Source: Bacteroidales bacterium
GTDB taxonomy: Bacteria; Bacteroidota; Bacteroidia; Bacteroidales; ML635J-15
NCBI GenBank assembly: GCA_016937855.1
Contig: JAFGVU010000101.1
Location: 1 to 64,000, forward strand
Direction of reading: 5' to 3'
DNA length: 64,000 nt
Of the stretch, positions 19,718 through 28,680 are shown piece after piece. The notes beneath the pieces are model-generated. The model ran no database searches and was not told where the DNA came from. It saw nothing but the letters and a program-made list of their open reading frames with translations. The position numbers and the translations under genes are program-made. The first letter of the stretch is position 1. Each line of letters opens with the position of its first letter.

Positions 19718-19725
19718 TATCTTTA
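19718..19725 (+). promoter_or_regulatory. -7-like element before the BRO-N gene
   Basis: TATCTTTA differs from TAnnTTTG only at the last base and lies 17 bp from the ATG at 19743, so the BRO-N gene probably has its own promoter. Confidence 0.45.
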
Positions 19726-19742
19726 CAACAAACACATTTGCT

Positions 19743-20579
19743 ATGACAAAAGAAAATTCAATAAAAGTTTTTGAACAGAAACAAGTTCGCACACATTGGG
19801 AAGCAGACCAAGAAAAATGGTATTTTTCGATTATTGATATTATCGGGATATTAACTGACAGTCCTAATCCAAGAAAGTATTGGAGCGTTTTAAAATCTAG
19901 ACTTAGAAAAGAAGGAAGCGAGTTGGCAACAAATTGTAGTCAACTGAAAATGTTGTCAACTGATGGTAAATATTATAAAACCGATGTTGCTGATACTGAG
20001 CAAATTTTCAGATTAATTCAATCTGTTCCTTCGAAAAAAGCCGAGCCTTTTAAACTTTGGTTAGCACAGGTTGGGCGTGAACGAATTGATGAAATTGAAG
20101 ACCCCGAAATTGGTATTGACCGACTTATGGAGACATATTTGCGAAAAGGCTACAGCAAAGATTGGATTAATCAACGTTTAAAAAGTATAGAAGTAAGAAA
20201 AGAGCTGACAGACGAGTGGGAAACACGTGGTGTTCAAAAGGGGCAGGAGTTTGCAATACTAACCGATGATATTACAAAAGCATGGAGCGGTCTGTCCACA
20301 AAAGATTATAAGGTCTTAAAAGATTTGAAGAAAGAAAATCTTCGCGACCACATGACTAATCTAGAATTAGTTCTTAATATGCTCGCCGAGGCAACAACAA
20401 CTGAAATCTCGAAAGAAAAAAAACCTAATACATTTAATGAAAATCGCAAAATCGCAAAGCAAGGTGGTACAATTGCCGGTAATACCAGACGAGAAATTGA
20501 AGAAAAGACAGGAAAAAAAATAGTAAGCGGTAAAAATGCTAAAGAAATTAATCCTAAGAAAAATATTAAATTAGATTAA
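19743..20579 (+). CDS. BRO-N / DinD-like antirepressor-type protein
   Basis: 278 aa. The first 110 residues form a Bro-N domain (IKVFEQKQVRTHWEADQEKWYFSIIDIIGILTDSPNPRKYWSVLKSRL), the DNA-binding module of phage antirepressors and baculovirus BRO proteins. The C-terminal half (TDDITKAWSGLSTKDYKVLKDLKKENLRDHMTNLELVLNMLAE ... NRKIAKQGGTIAGNTRREIEEKTGKK) resembles the DinD-type extension. Such genes occur both in prophages and as solitary chromosomal genes. No phage genes are nearby. It lies between the ABC operon and a barrel gene, which suggests acquisition. Function is unknown; DNA binding is inferred from the fold. Confidence 0.8.
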   Translation: MTKENSIKVFEQKQVRTHWEADQEKWYFSIIDIIGILTDSPNPRKYWSVLKSRLRKEGSELATNCSQLKMLSTDGKYYKTDVADTEQIFRLIQSVPSKKAEPFKLWLAQVGRERIDEIEDPEIGIDRLMETYLRKGYSKDWINQRLKSIEVRKELTDEWETRGVQKGQEFAILTDDITKAWSGLSTKDYKVLKDLKKENLRDHMTNLELVLNMLAEATTTEISKEKKPNTFNENRKIAKQGGTIAGNTRREIEEKTGKKIVSGKNAKEINPKKNIKLD

Positions 20580-20598
20580 GAATAAAACAGGCAAAGAG

Positions 20599-20655
20599 TT
20601 TCGACTATACTCGAAATAATACGCAATAAATTCAAATGATTCGACTGTAGTCGAA
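20599..20655. repeat. Pair of TTCGACT palindromes
   Basis: TTTCGACTATACTCGAAA (20599-20616, imperfect) and TTCGACTGTAGTCGAA (20640-20655, near perfect) stand 41 bp apart and directly upstream of the -7 element of the ATPase gene. They may be operators or a short interspersed palindrome. Confidence 0.6.
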
Positions 20656-20665
20656 ATAAAATTTG

Positions 20666-20673
20666 TATATTTG
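20666..20673 (+). promoter_or_regulatory. -7 element that decides the start of the DUF4143 ATPase
   Basis: TATATTTG matches TAnnTTTG exactly. The track start (TTG at 20671) lies inside it, so translation most likely begins at the ATG at 20689. Confidence 0.65.
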
Positions 20674-20688
20674 CATAAAACAAATATT

Positions 20689-21900
20689 ATGATTACAAGA
20701 TACAAATATTTACAAAGAATAATTCCGTTTATTGATAAACCTTTGATTAAAGCAGTTACTGGAATACGTAGATGTGGAAAAAGCACCTTTCTCAAGCAGA
20801 TTATCACACATTTAATCGAAAACGGTATCCGTCAAGAACAAATAATCAGTATAAATAAAGAATTGCTTGAATTTGATTCTATTCGCAATTATTTCGATTT
20901 GCATAAATTTGTAAGTTTAAAGGCAAAGAAAACCGATCAAAAATATTATTTGTTTATTGATGAGGTACAAGAAATCGAAGAATGGGAAAAAGCAGTTAAT
21001 TCATTTCTGGCAGAGGACAAGTATGACATTTATATAAGTGGTTCAAACGCAAGGATGCTTTCTTCGGATTTAGCAACATTGATAACAGGCAGATACATAG
21101 AATTTAAAATTTACACTCTAAATTTTTCTGAATTCAAAGAACTTTATTTGACTCATCAAAAGAATCTCGATGAGGATTTTGTTTTTACAGAATACATTAA
21201 ATATGGCGGTTTTCCCGGATTGCATAATCTTGTTTGGGAAGAAAGTATTTTAAGACAATATCTCGAATCTATTTATAATACGGTAGTTCTAAAAGATGTT
21301 ATTTTAAAAAATAAAATCAAGGATGTTTCAATGCTCAACAAAATCATTGTGTTTATCGCTGCAAATACAGGAAATATTACAAGTGCGAAGAGTATTAGTG
21401 ATTTTGTAAAATCTCAAGGAAACAAAGTATCTCCCGACACAGTTTTAAACTATCTACAATACGCAATGGATGCTTTATTAATTCATAAAATTAAGAGGTA
21501 TGATATTATTGGTAAGACAATACTCGAAACCTTCGAGAAGTATTTTCTTGCTGATACCGGCTTAGCATTAAATACTTTGGGAAATTCTCCGGATACGATT
21601 TCGGGAAAGCTAGAGAATATAGTTTTACACGAATTGCTGTCGCGTGGATATAAAGTTAATATTGGTAAAAGTAAGGAAAAAGAGATTGATTTCATTGCTA
21701 CACTCAACAGCGAAAAAATATACATTCAGGTATGCACTACACTAACAGACGAAAAAGTAATTAATCGCGAATATGGTGCATTTACCGGAATATCTGACAA
21801 TTATCCCAAATATGTTTTGTCTATGGACAAATCAGGGTTTACTACAGATTCAAACGGGATTAAATGGAAAAATCTTATTGATTTTCTCTTAGATAGATAA
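20689..21900 (+). CDS. AAA ATPase with DUF4143 domain
   Basis: 403 aa from the ATG at 20689. The track starts 18 bp earlier at a TTG inside the promoter. The N-terminal P-loop domain has Walker A GIRRCGKST (about 24-32) and Walker B YYLFIDEVQ. The DUF4143 domain occupies the C-terminal half (about 195-400), with a PD-(D/E)XK-like end (LENIVLHELLSRGYKVNIGKSKEKEIDFIA). This family is abundant, mobile and of uncertain function in bacteria and archaea. It follows the BRO-N gene and, like it, appears unrelated to the flanking ABC and barrel genes. Confidence 0.9.
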   Translation: MITRYKYLQRIIPFIDKPLIKAVTGIRRCGKSTFLKQIITHLIENGIRQEQIISINKELLEFDSIRNYFDLHKFVSLKAKKTDQKYYLFIDEVQEIEEWEKAVNSFLAEDKYDIYISGSNARMLSSDLATLITGRYIEFKIYTLNFSEFKELYLTHQKNLDEDFVFTEYIKYGGFPGLHNLVWEESILRQYLESIYNTVVLKDVILKNKIKDVSMLNKIIVFIAANTGNITSAKSISDFVKSQGNKVSPDTVLNYLQYAMDALLIHKIKRYDIIGKTILETFEKYFLADTGLALNTLGNSPDTISGKLENIVLHELLSRGYKVNIGKSKEKEIDFIATLNSEKIYIQVCTTLTDEKVINREYGAFTGISDNYPKYVLSMDKSGFTTDSNGIKWKNLIDFLLDR

Positions 21901-21970
21901 AATATGAAACAACTCGAACTAAACAAATGAGTAATAATAGAATTGTTTCAATAAACAAAATGAAAACGGA

Positions 21971-23146
21971 ATGAAAAAAATTCTCTTAATATTAGCATTT
22001 ATAGTTTCGATGTTCTCAGTTTTCGCTCAAGAATCCAGTCCTAAGTTCGAGGCAGGTGGATATCTAAAATACATGCAAACGACTTCGTTTAGCGATATAT
22101 CTGACTATTGGATAACTGACAACTTGATACATAATCGTCTGGATTTTTCGTATTATCCTGCCCAGTGGCTAGATGTAAAACTTAGTATTCGTAATCGCTT
22201 TTTCTTTGGTCAGCAGGTGAGCATGATGTCGCTCGCAGGATCAGGAAATCTTTACTCAGATATGATTGATAAAAACAGTGGATTTATTGATTTGTCGTGG
22301 AATTATCTCGAAAACAAATCGTTTTTCTTCAACACTTCAATCGATCGTGCATTTATCGACATTCAAAAAGGCAAATGGAATATTACAGCAGGTCGTCATC
22401 GCATCAACTGGGGACAAACTTTTGTGTGGAATGCAAACGATATTTTTAATGCTTACTCATATTTCGATTTCGACTACGAAGAAAAACCAGGTAGTGATGC
22501 CATGCGCATACAATATAATCTCGATTATGCGTCACGAATAGACCTTGCTGCATCGGTAAACAATGACACAAGCATTACTGCTGCCGGATTATTTGTCTTT
22601 AACAAATTTAATTACGACTTTCAGTTAATGGGAGGAATTTTTCGCTCCGAAGATTATGTAGCCGGACTTGGATTTACAGGAAATCTTTTCAACGGCAGTT
22701 TTAGAGGCGAAGCAAGTTATTTTCATAACATCACAAACTTTGCCGACACAAGCGGAACAATCTCAGCATCAATAGGTTACGATTATGTTTTAAAAAATGC
22801 AATGATGCTTCAAGTCGAAGCTCTTTTCAACACCTCAGCACCAAAAAATTCCGAATTTAGTCTAACAGATTTATATGCAATGCAACTTAGTGCTAAAAAT
22901 TTATGGTTTTCGCGTTTTGCGATGTTTGCAGCAATTTCTTATCCTGTTTCTCCTATAATTAGTGTTTCTCTTGGAGGTATGTATAGCCCACAAAACAATT
23001 TTATTTTCGCCGGACCTTCTGTGTCGCTATCAATGTCGGATAATTTTTTGATAGACTTTAATGTACAAACTTTCCAAAGCGACATTTCAATAAGCGATGG
23101 CGGAAAAGGAACTTATGCGTTTTTGAGGGGAAGGTGGAGTTTTTAG
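21971..23146 (+). CDS. Outer-membrane beta-barrel protein, porin-like
   Basis: 391 aa with a signal peptide (MKKILLILAFIVSMFSVFAQ). Alternating amphipathic strands run the full length, with a conserved-looking AGRHRINWGQTFVWNANDIFNAYSYFDFDYEEKPGSDAMRIQY block (about 140-180). It ends in Phe (RGRWSF), the signature of barrel proteins handled by the BAM machinery. The block resembles those in barrel proteins linked to LolA-like/ABC loci, so it may be the outer-membrane partner of the 15326-19664 operon, now split from it by two inserted genes (inference). Its substrate is not known. Confidence 0.75.
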   Translation: MKKILLILAFIVSMFSVFAQESSPKFEAGGYLKYMQTTSFSDISDYWITDNLIHNRLDFSYYPAQWLDVKLSIRNRFFFGQQVSMMSLAGSGNLYSDMIDKNSGFIDLSWNYLENKSFFFNTSIDRAFIDIQKGKWNITAGRHRINWGQTFVWNANDIFNAYSYFDFDYEEKPGSDAMRIQYNLDYASRIDLAASVNNDTSITAAGLFVFNKFNYDFQLMGGIFRSEDYVAGLGFTGNLFNGSFRGEASYFHNITNFADTSGTISASIGYDYVLKNAMMLQVEALFNTSAPKNSEFSLTDLYAMQLSAKNLWFSRFAMFAAISYPVSPIISVSLGGMYSPQNNFIFAGPSVSLSMSDNFLIDFNVQTFQSDISISDGGKGTYAFLRGRWSF

Positions 23147-23365
23147 AGAATCCAGAAACTAAAACTCAGAAAATCTGCAAATTTTTAGAATTGTAGAAGA
23201 AATCGGAATCAAACCGCAAAATTAACGTTAAAATTGCGATTACAATCCTAATATTTCAAGTTTCCATTATATAATTCTCAATATTGTCTGGTCTTACTAC
23301 ATGAAATTATTTCTCAGTAGTATTATAATCTTTCAAGTACAAATGCAAATCCCATTCTCACCATA

Positions 23366-23431
23366 GGTCTTTACTTTGTAAAACTTATTGCTGGCGATAA
23401 GATTTCGGTTGGGGAATTGGTGGAGGAGTAA
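23366..23431 (+). pseudogene. Remnant of a T9SS sorting-domain 3' end
   Basis: Reading GGT CTT TAC ... GAG TAA gives GLYFVKLIAGDKISVGELVEE and a stop. This is the last 21 residues of the sorting domain found intact at 28583 and 31664. No upstream coding frame connects to it. It is an orphan 3' end lying in the intergenic region before the 1673-aa T9SS gene. Confidence 0.8.
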
Positions 23432-23463
23432 AAAATGTTGTTTAAAGAAACAAAACATTTCAT

Positions 23464-23494
23464 TTTGCTATTACAAAAACACTTCATATATTTG
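23464..23494 (+). promoter_or_regulatory. Full Bacteroidetes promoter for the 1673-aa T9SS protein
   Basis: TTTG (23464-23467), a 19-bp spacer and TATATTTG (23487-23494) match the consensus TTTG-N19-TAnnTTTG exactly. It supports the ATG at 23562 rather than the track start, which lies upstream of this promoter. Confidence 0.75.
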
Positions 23495-23561
23495 TATACT
23501 TAAACATCTCTTTGCTTTATTAAGCTTTTATTATAGTATTTTTATTATTTACGTTCGTTTT

Positions 23562-26500
23562 ATGAAAAAAATTATAATCACATTGGTCTTATATCTACTT
23601 TGTTCTAATTCATATTCTCAGGAGAAACAAAACGTTTATATTGAAGATAAGGAACAAAAGAATACAGGTCTAAACTATATTAAATCAAATTGTAGGATCG
23701 AGAGATTTAATAGAACTATTGATACAGTTGTAATCAGTAAGACAGTTGAAAAATCAGGAGAGACTTTTTACGTTTATGCCGATGCTTATACTCCTCAGAT
23801 TTTGGTTGAAGATATTTTAGCTTCTGGTTGTATAAGCATTTCTAATGTTGTTTATAATGGTTCAGAGGAAGCGATTGGATATTTCGATGGAGCACAAGAC
23901 ATAATAGGAATGAATCGAGGAATTATTTTATCTACTGGGAAGGCAATTAATTCCGCAGGTGAAAACACAGTATCATATACAAGCGACAATCTCAATTCTC
24001 CAGGAAATGCCGCACTTGAAACAATAATATCTGAGGGAACAAACGATGCTGCTGTTTTAAAATTTAATTTTATTCCAGCTTCAAATATGGTTAAACTTGA
24101 GTTTGTTTTTGCAAGTGAAGAATATCCTGAATTTATTGAAATGCCTTATGCTGATCCTTTTGCAATTTTTATTTCCGGAGGACCCGAACAATATGATAAT
24201 GTGAATATTGCCTTAATACCAGAAACTCAAACTAATATATCATCTATAACTATAAATTCAAATGTGAATAGTCAATATTACATCAGTAATTGGAATCCCG
24301 CAACTCTTAATACTGTATTTGATGGTCTTACAACAACACTCACTGCTAAATCGAATGTTACTCCAGGCGCCGAATACACTTTAAAAATTGCTATTGCTGA
24401 CGGTGCGGATTGGTCATATAATTCGGCAGTTTTTTTAAAAGCAGGAAGCTTCACTAATTTTGTTGATGATATGCCTTTTAGTGTTAACACAGAGTTAGTT
24501 GATGTGCCAAACGCATCAACAGGTTCATTTACTCTGTACAGAACAGATGTTTTGCCAACAAATCAACCTATCGACATATTATTATCTTTTTTCGGATCGG
24601 CACAGATGGGTGTTGATTATTCAATGATTCCTAATATTGTTACAATCCCACCAAATACCGATTCAATTAACGTAAATTTTGAAACATTTCACTATTGTGG
24701 TCCAGATGAAAAAAATATAATTATTAGTTTTCAAGACAATTGCAATTTCAATCTTGAAAACACGAATTTCGATAAAGAGTTCAGAATCATTCCAGTAGGA
24801 CTGGAAGTTGATTTCTCAGTTATTAGTCTTCCTGATTGTGGTATAGGGAACGGTGTTGTTCAGGCATTAGTTGTTAATGGTACTGAACCATATACTTATG
24901 TTTGGGAAAATCCCGAATATGGCACAGAGCATATAGCCTCTAACCTAATGGCCGGAGCAATTTCTGTCACAGTTTCTGAAACAACAGGTTGCTCAGCCAC
25001 GAGCAGTTTTATGCTTGATAGTAATTATGATTTTATTTTATCTGCAGAAGAGCTATCTCCTGTAACATGCAATAGTGGTAATGATGGAATAATTAAAATC
25101 ATTTTCAACGGCGAAATGCCGTATAATCTATTTTGGTCAAACGGATCGGATGTAGGAGAACTTAATGACATCAGTGTTAATGAGTTAAATCTTGAGAATT
25201 TAGTTGCTGGTAATTATGGTTTTACAGCAACAGATGCCAATAATTGTATGAAGTATTTTTCTATTGAAGTAACCCAGCCAGAAGCAATCATTTGTCCAGA
25301 AGATCTTTTATTGGAGATAAATGCCGAAGCATTTACTTTTAATGGATACATTCAACCGGAGGGGGGAATATATTATGTTGATGGAGTTGTTCAAACAGAG
25401 TTCTTGCCTGCCATGTATGGTCTTGGTGAGTATAATGTGTTTTATGAATATATAGATGCACAGTTATGCTCAAACACCTGCAACTTTAATCTAATTGTTT
25501 ATGAAGATGAGAGTTTACCAGACATAACAACTCTTGCTGCAAATGAAATAGGGTATTTTCATGCTATAGCATCAGGTGTCGTTACAAATAATAACGGATT
25601 CACAGTTATTAACAGAGGTTTTGTTTGGAGCACGACCGAATATCCAACAATATTAGAAAATACTGGTCATATTAGTCAAGCTGGTTCTTTAGGTGAATTT
25701 CAAAATCAACTTGTTCTTTTAAACCCTTCAACCTCATATTTTGTCAGAGCATACGCTATTAACATTAACGGAATTTCATATGGACAAAGCATCTGTTTTA
25801 CAACCGAACCATCTCCAGAGGAAATAATATTAATGCAGAATGGAGTCGTGTCAACTTGCAACGCCGCATTCTATGATTCAGGGGGTGAATTGTCGAATTA
25901 CTCGGATAATTCAAATTATGTCTTAACTATCGAGCCTAGTGAACCAAATTCAAAAATATGCTTGAAATTTGGAATGCTTGAAATTGAAAATATATTTGAT
26001 ATATTATCTATTTATGATGGACCTTCTATAGAAAGTCCACTAATTGGTCAGTATATAAGTACAGATAATCTCATTACAGTGCGTTCAAGTCACCCTTCAG
26101 GTTCTTTGACAATAAAATTTGTGTCTGATGGAACATTAACAAAAGAAGGTTGGCAGGCACTTATTAGCTGTGAAACGACAATTCCTTGCCAAAACTACTC
26201 AACACAAATTGTTTCTAGTCTTCCCGAGCCTTTTTCGACAGACTCTCTATGGATTAATCTATGCCTTGGGCAGGAGCTAGCAATGTCAGCAGAAGTTGAT
26301 TTTGTTGAAAATGGACTATATTATACTCAGTCCGAAGCAGGTCTAAATACTAAATGGATAGTATCTTCTCAAAACACATATAATCTTTATCCATCGCAGG
26401 GGTTAAGCAATTTTAGTCATGTGTTTGATAGCACTGGCTTGTTTTTTGTGTTTTTGATTAACACAGACGAAAGAGGTTGTATCTCTTCAATTCCTGAAGC

Positions 26501-28583
26501 ATACAAAGTGCTTGTTCATGATACAGCAAGTATGTTGAATATTATGGTATCAGACGATATTATTTGTTCTAACGAACAATTAAGTCTTTTTGCCGAAACA
26601 CCAGTAAGTATTTACAACTATGAATTGAACTCGCGTCTTGAAGTAAATTCATGTCTTATCGATTACGAAGAAAATGAATGGGCTCTATCATTTAATGAGT
26701 TTGAAGCGGGAAGACAAATCACTTCCTCGAGCGATATTTCCGAAATTTGTTTGGGAATTGAACATTCCTATATTGGTGAGCTAGAAATTTACATTCGTTG
26801 TCAGAACGGACAGCAGATAGAACTTTTACACTCTCCAAATGCGTGTAGTTCTTCTTTCTTTGGTGTCCCAATAGATGGCACAGGCACAGATTGTGTTCCT
26901 GGGGAACTTTGGAACTACTGTTTTAGTGAAAGTGCAACTGATACTATAACATCTGTTTGTCAAAGTCAGAATTCTGTTCCCGCTGGAAGTTATGCGCCTT
27001 TTCAATCCTTTGAGGGATTGATCGGCTGTCCATTAAATGGAGAATGGTATTTTGGAATAAAAGATAATTTATATTCTGATGATGGTACAATAAGTTATTT
27101 TGAAATAAATTTTAGCGAAGACCTTTTATTCGATACAGTGATTTCTAATTATCCAACAAATTCTATTTCATGGTTTGGAGATGGTATAGATTTTAATGAA
27201 GACGGTATTGCAACTGCTTACCCATCGACAGCTGGTCTTAATCAATATACACTTCAGTTTGATGGAATTTGTGGAAGTTTTGATACAATAATTAATATTT
27301 TTGTTGAAACAGCGTTAAATGATTTTAGTATTTCTCCATCTACTGATATCGAGTTTTTACAAGGGGATTTTGTTGTTTTGTCTGTCGAGGCTGTTGATTC
27401 GGCACAATACCAATGGTTTAGAGATGGGATTCCTATTAATAACAGTTCTTCACATAATTTAACAGTATATCAAACGGGTATATATTCAGCTGTAATCTAC
27501 AACTCTTGCAATTCTGTTTTAAGCTCTAATAGTGTATTAGTTACTGTCCTTGACAGTATAATATGTCCAGAAAACAGTATTGTTTGTGCTAATTCAGCTC
27601 CCTTTATTCTCGATCAAGCACAACCTGCCGGGGGTGAGTACACATGCACGACTCAGCCAGATGCAATAATAAATGGTTACTTTGATCCTGAGATTGCTTT
27701 TGGAACACAAAATATCCATTACGAATTAGGTTCAAATAGTTGTAGTTACACAATTTCAGTTGTCGATTATCCTTCATCTGTACCCGATATTGAAATTTGT
27801 TTGGTTACCGTTGACGAAAATAATCACAATAAAATTATGTGGGAAAAACCGGTAACAGATTCAATTGAGGCCTTCAATATTTATAAGGATAATGGAACAA
27901 ATTTCTTTTATATTGGCAACACAATCTATAGCGACGATAGCTATTTTATAGATGAAATTTCTGAGCCTCAAACACAGTCATATAGGTATAAAATTGCCGG
28001 ATTCAGCACTTGTGGTTTCGAGTCAGCACTTAGCGATTTTCACCAAACTGTCTTGCTTGAAATAACTGAACAAACCGACTCGTGGTATTTATCATGGACA
28101 CCATACGTTGGAATTGATGACTTTTCTGTTAATGTATTAAGAGGAACTGCTCCGGACAATCTTGAGATAATAGCAAGTTTTGATAATACTGTAACAGAAT
28201 ATACAGATAATGATCCTCCGTCTGGATATGTTTATTATCAAATTGAAGTTGTGTTGTCAACACCTTGCGATGTCAGTAAAACTATTTCGCAACTTTATTC
28301 AAATATTGCGACAAATGATCCTGAATATTATTTAACTGTTGATATTGATGAATATGTCTTAACAAACAGCATCTTCCCCAACCCCACCACAAATTCTTTT
28401 ATTATAAAATCAGCAAATACCCCTGCAAATGTCCAAATCATTGACATTAACGGAAAACTTGTAAAATCAATTAACAAATATTCGGGCGAAAATATTGATA
28501 TTACCGACTTACAAGGTGGAATTTACTTTGTAAAACTAATTGCAGGCGATAAAATTTCGGTTGGGAAATTGGTGGTGGAGTAG
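23562..28583 (+). CDS. Large T9SS type A surface protein with choice-of-anchor L, CUB and P-domain-like modules
   Basis: 1673 aa from the ATG at 23562, where a signal peptide begins (MKKIIITLVLYLLCSNSYSQ). The track start adds 58 residues lying upstream of the promoter. A choice-of-anchor L domain (about 80-320; GIILSTG, FASEEYPEF) is followed by Calx-beta and SprB-like segments. A CUB-like domain (CNAAFYDSGGELSNYSDNSNYVLTI, about 765-880) and a proprotein-convertase P-domain-like segment (GIEHSYIGELEIYIRC) come next, then fibronectin-like modules. The final 75 residues are a type A sorting domain (IFPNPTTNSFIIKSANTPANVQII ... GKLVVE). That last part is about 94% identical in DNA to the end of the 405-aa gene, and its last 22 bp recur after the AbiE module. 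Confidence 0.85.
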   Translation: MKKIIITLVLYLLCSNSYSQEKQNVYIEDKEQKNTGLNYIKSNCRIERFNRTIDTVVISKTVEKSGETFYVYADAYTPQILVEDILASGCISISNVVYNGSEEAIGYFDGAQDIIGMNRGIILSTGKAINSAGENTVSYTSDNLNSPGNAALETIISEGTNDAAVLKFNFIPASNMVKLEFVFASEEYPEFIEMPYADPFAIFISGGPEQYDNVNIALIPETQTNISSITINSNVNSQYYISNWNPATLNTVFDGLTTTLTAKSNVTPGAEYTLKIAIADGADWSYNSAVFLKAGSFTNFVDDMPFSVNTELVDVPNASTGSFTLYRTDVLPTNQPIDILLSFFGSAQMGVDYSMIPNIVTIPPNTDSINVNFETFHYCGPDEKNIIISFQDNCNFNLENTNFDKEFRIIPVGLEVDFSVISLPDCGIGNGVVQALVVNGTEPYTYVWENPEYGTEHIASNLMAGAISVTVSETTGCSATSSFMLDSNYDFILSAEELSPVTCNSGNDGIIKIIFNGEMPYNLFWSNGSDVGELNDISVNELNLENLVAGNYGFTATDANNCMKYFSIEVTQPEAIICPEDLLLEINAEAFTFNGYIQPEGGIYYVDGVVQTEFLPAMYGLGEYNVFYEYIDAQLCSNTCNFNLIVYEDESLPDITTLAANEIGYFHAIASGVVTNNNGFTVINRGFVWSTTEYPTILENTGHISQAGSLGEFQNQLVLLNPSTSYFVRAYAININGISYGQSICFTTEPSPEEIILMQNGVVSTCNAAFYDSGGELSNYSDNSNYVLTIEPSEPNSKICLKFGMLEIENIFDILSIYDGPSIESPLIGQYISTDNLITVRSSHPSGSLTIKFVSDGTLTKEGWQALISCETTIPCQNYSTQIVSSLPEPFSTDSLWINLCLGQELAMSAEVDFVENGLYYTQSEAGLNTKWIVSSQNTYNLYPSQGLSNFSHVFDSTGLFFVFLINTDERGCISSIPEAYKVLVHDTASMLNIMVSDDIICSNEQLSLFAETPVSIYNYELNSRLEVNSCLIDYEENEWALSFNEFEAGRQITSSSDISEICLGIEHSYIGELEIYIRCQNGQQIELLHSPNACSSSFFGVPIDGTGTDCVPGELWNYCFSESATDTITSVCQSQNSVPAGSYAPFQSFEGLIGCPLNGEWYFGIKDNLYSDDGTISYFEINFSEDLLFDTVISNYPTNSISWFGDGIDFNEDGIATAYPSTAGLNQYTLQFDGICGSFDTIINIFVETALNDFSISPSTDIEFLQGDFVVLSVEAVDSAQYQWFRDGIPINNSSSHNLTVYQTGIYSAVIYNSCNSVLSSNSVLVTVLDSIICPENSIVCANSAPFILDQAQPAGGEYTCTTQPDAIINGYFDPEIAFGTQNIHYELGSNSCSYTISVVDYPSSVPDIEICLVTVDENNHNKIMWEKPVTDSIEAFNIYKDNGTNFFYIGNTIYSDDSYFIDEISEPQTQSYRYKIAGFSTCGFESALSDFHQTVLLEITEQTDSWYLSWTPYVGIDDFSVNVLRGTAPDNLEIIASFDNTVTEYTDNDPPSGYVYYQIEVVLSTPCDVSKTISQLYSNIATNDPEYYLTVDIDEYVLTNSIFPNPTTNSFIIKSANTPANVQIIDINGKLVKSINKYSGENIDITDLQGGIYFVKLIAGDKISVGKLVVE
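28359..28583 (+). repeat. T9SS sorting-domain cassette, copy 1
   Basis: 225 bp, starting TTAACAAACAGCATCTTCCC and ending with the stop codon. About 13 mismatches by eye to 31440-31664. Confidence 0.85.
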
Positions 28584-28584
28584 G
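28563..28584 (+). repeat. 22-bp direct repeat, left flank of the AbiE module
   Basis: GGGAAATTGGTGGTGGAGTAGG, containing the last codons and stop of the 1673-aa gene. An identical copy lies at 30331-30352. Confidence 0.9.
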
Positions 28585-28600
28585 TAAAGCCAGTATAATC

Positions 28601-28670
28601 TGTAACAAATGTTTGATAAATTTGTTACAAAACCACATAAATGTAACAAATATTTACTATTTTTGTTACA
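28601..28670 (+). promoter_or_regulatory. Twin inverted-repeat operators overlapping the abiEi promoter
   Basis: Two sites with identical 9-bp arms TGTAACAAA...TTTGTTACA and 11-bp spacers lie at 28601-28629 and 28642-28670, 41 bp apart or about four helical turns. The -7 element TATTTTTG (28658-28665) falls inside the second. AbiEi antitoxins are known to repress their own operon by binding paired inverted repeats, which this layout fits. Confidence 0.8.
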
Positions 28671-28680
28671 AATTTACATA

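Noticed and set aside
23388-23561. N-terminal 58 residues of the track ORF for the large T9SS protein
   Set aside because: They lie upstream of a consensus promoter, overlap an orphan sorting-domain tail in another frame, and precede a clear signal peptide beginning at 23562.
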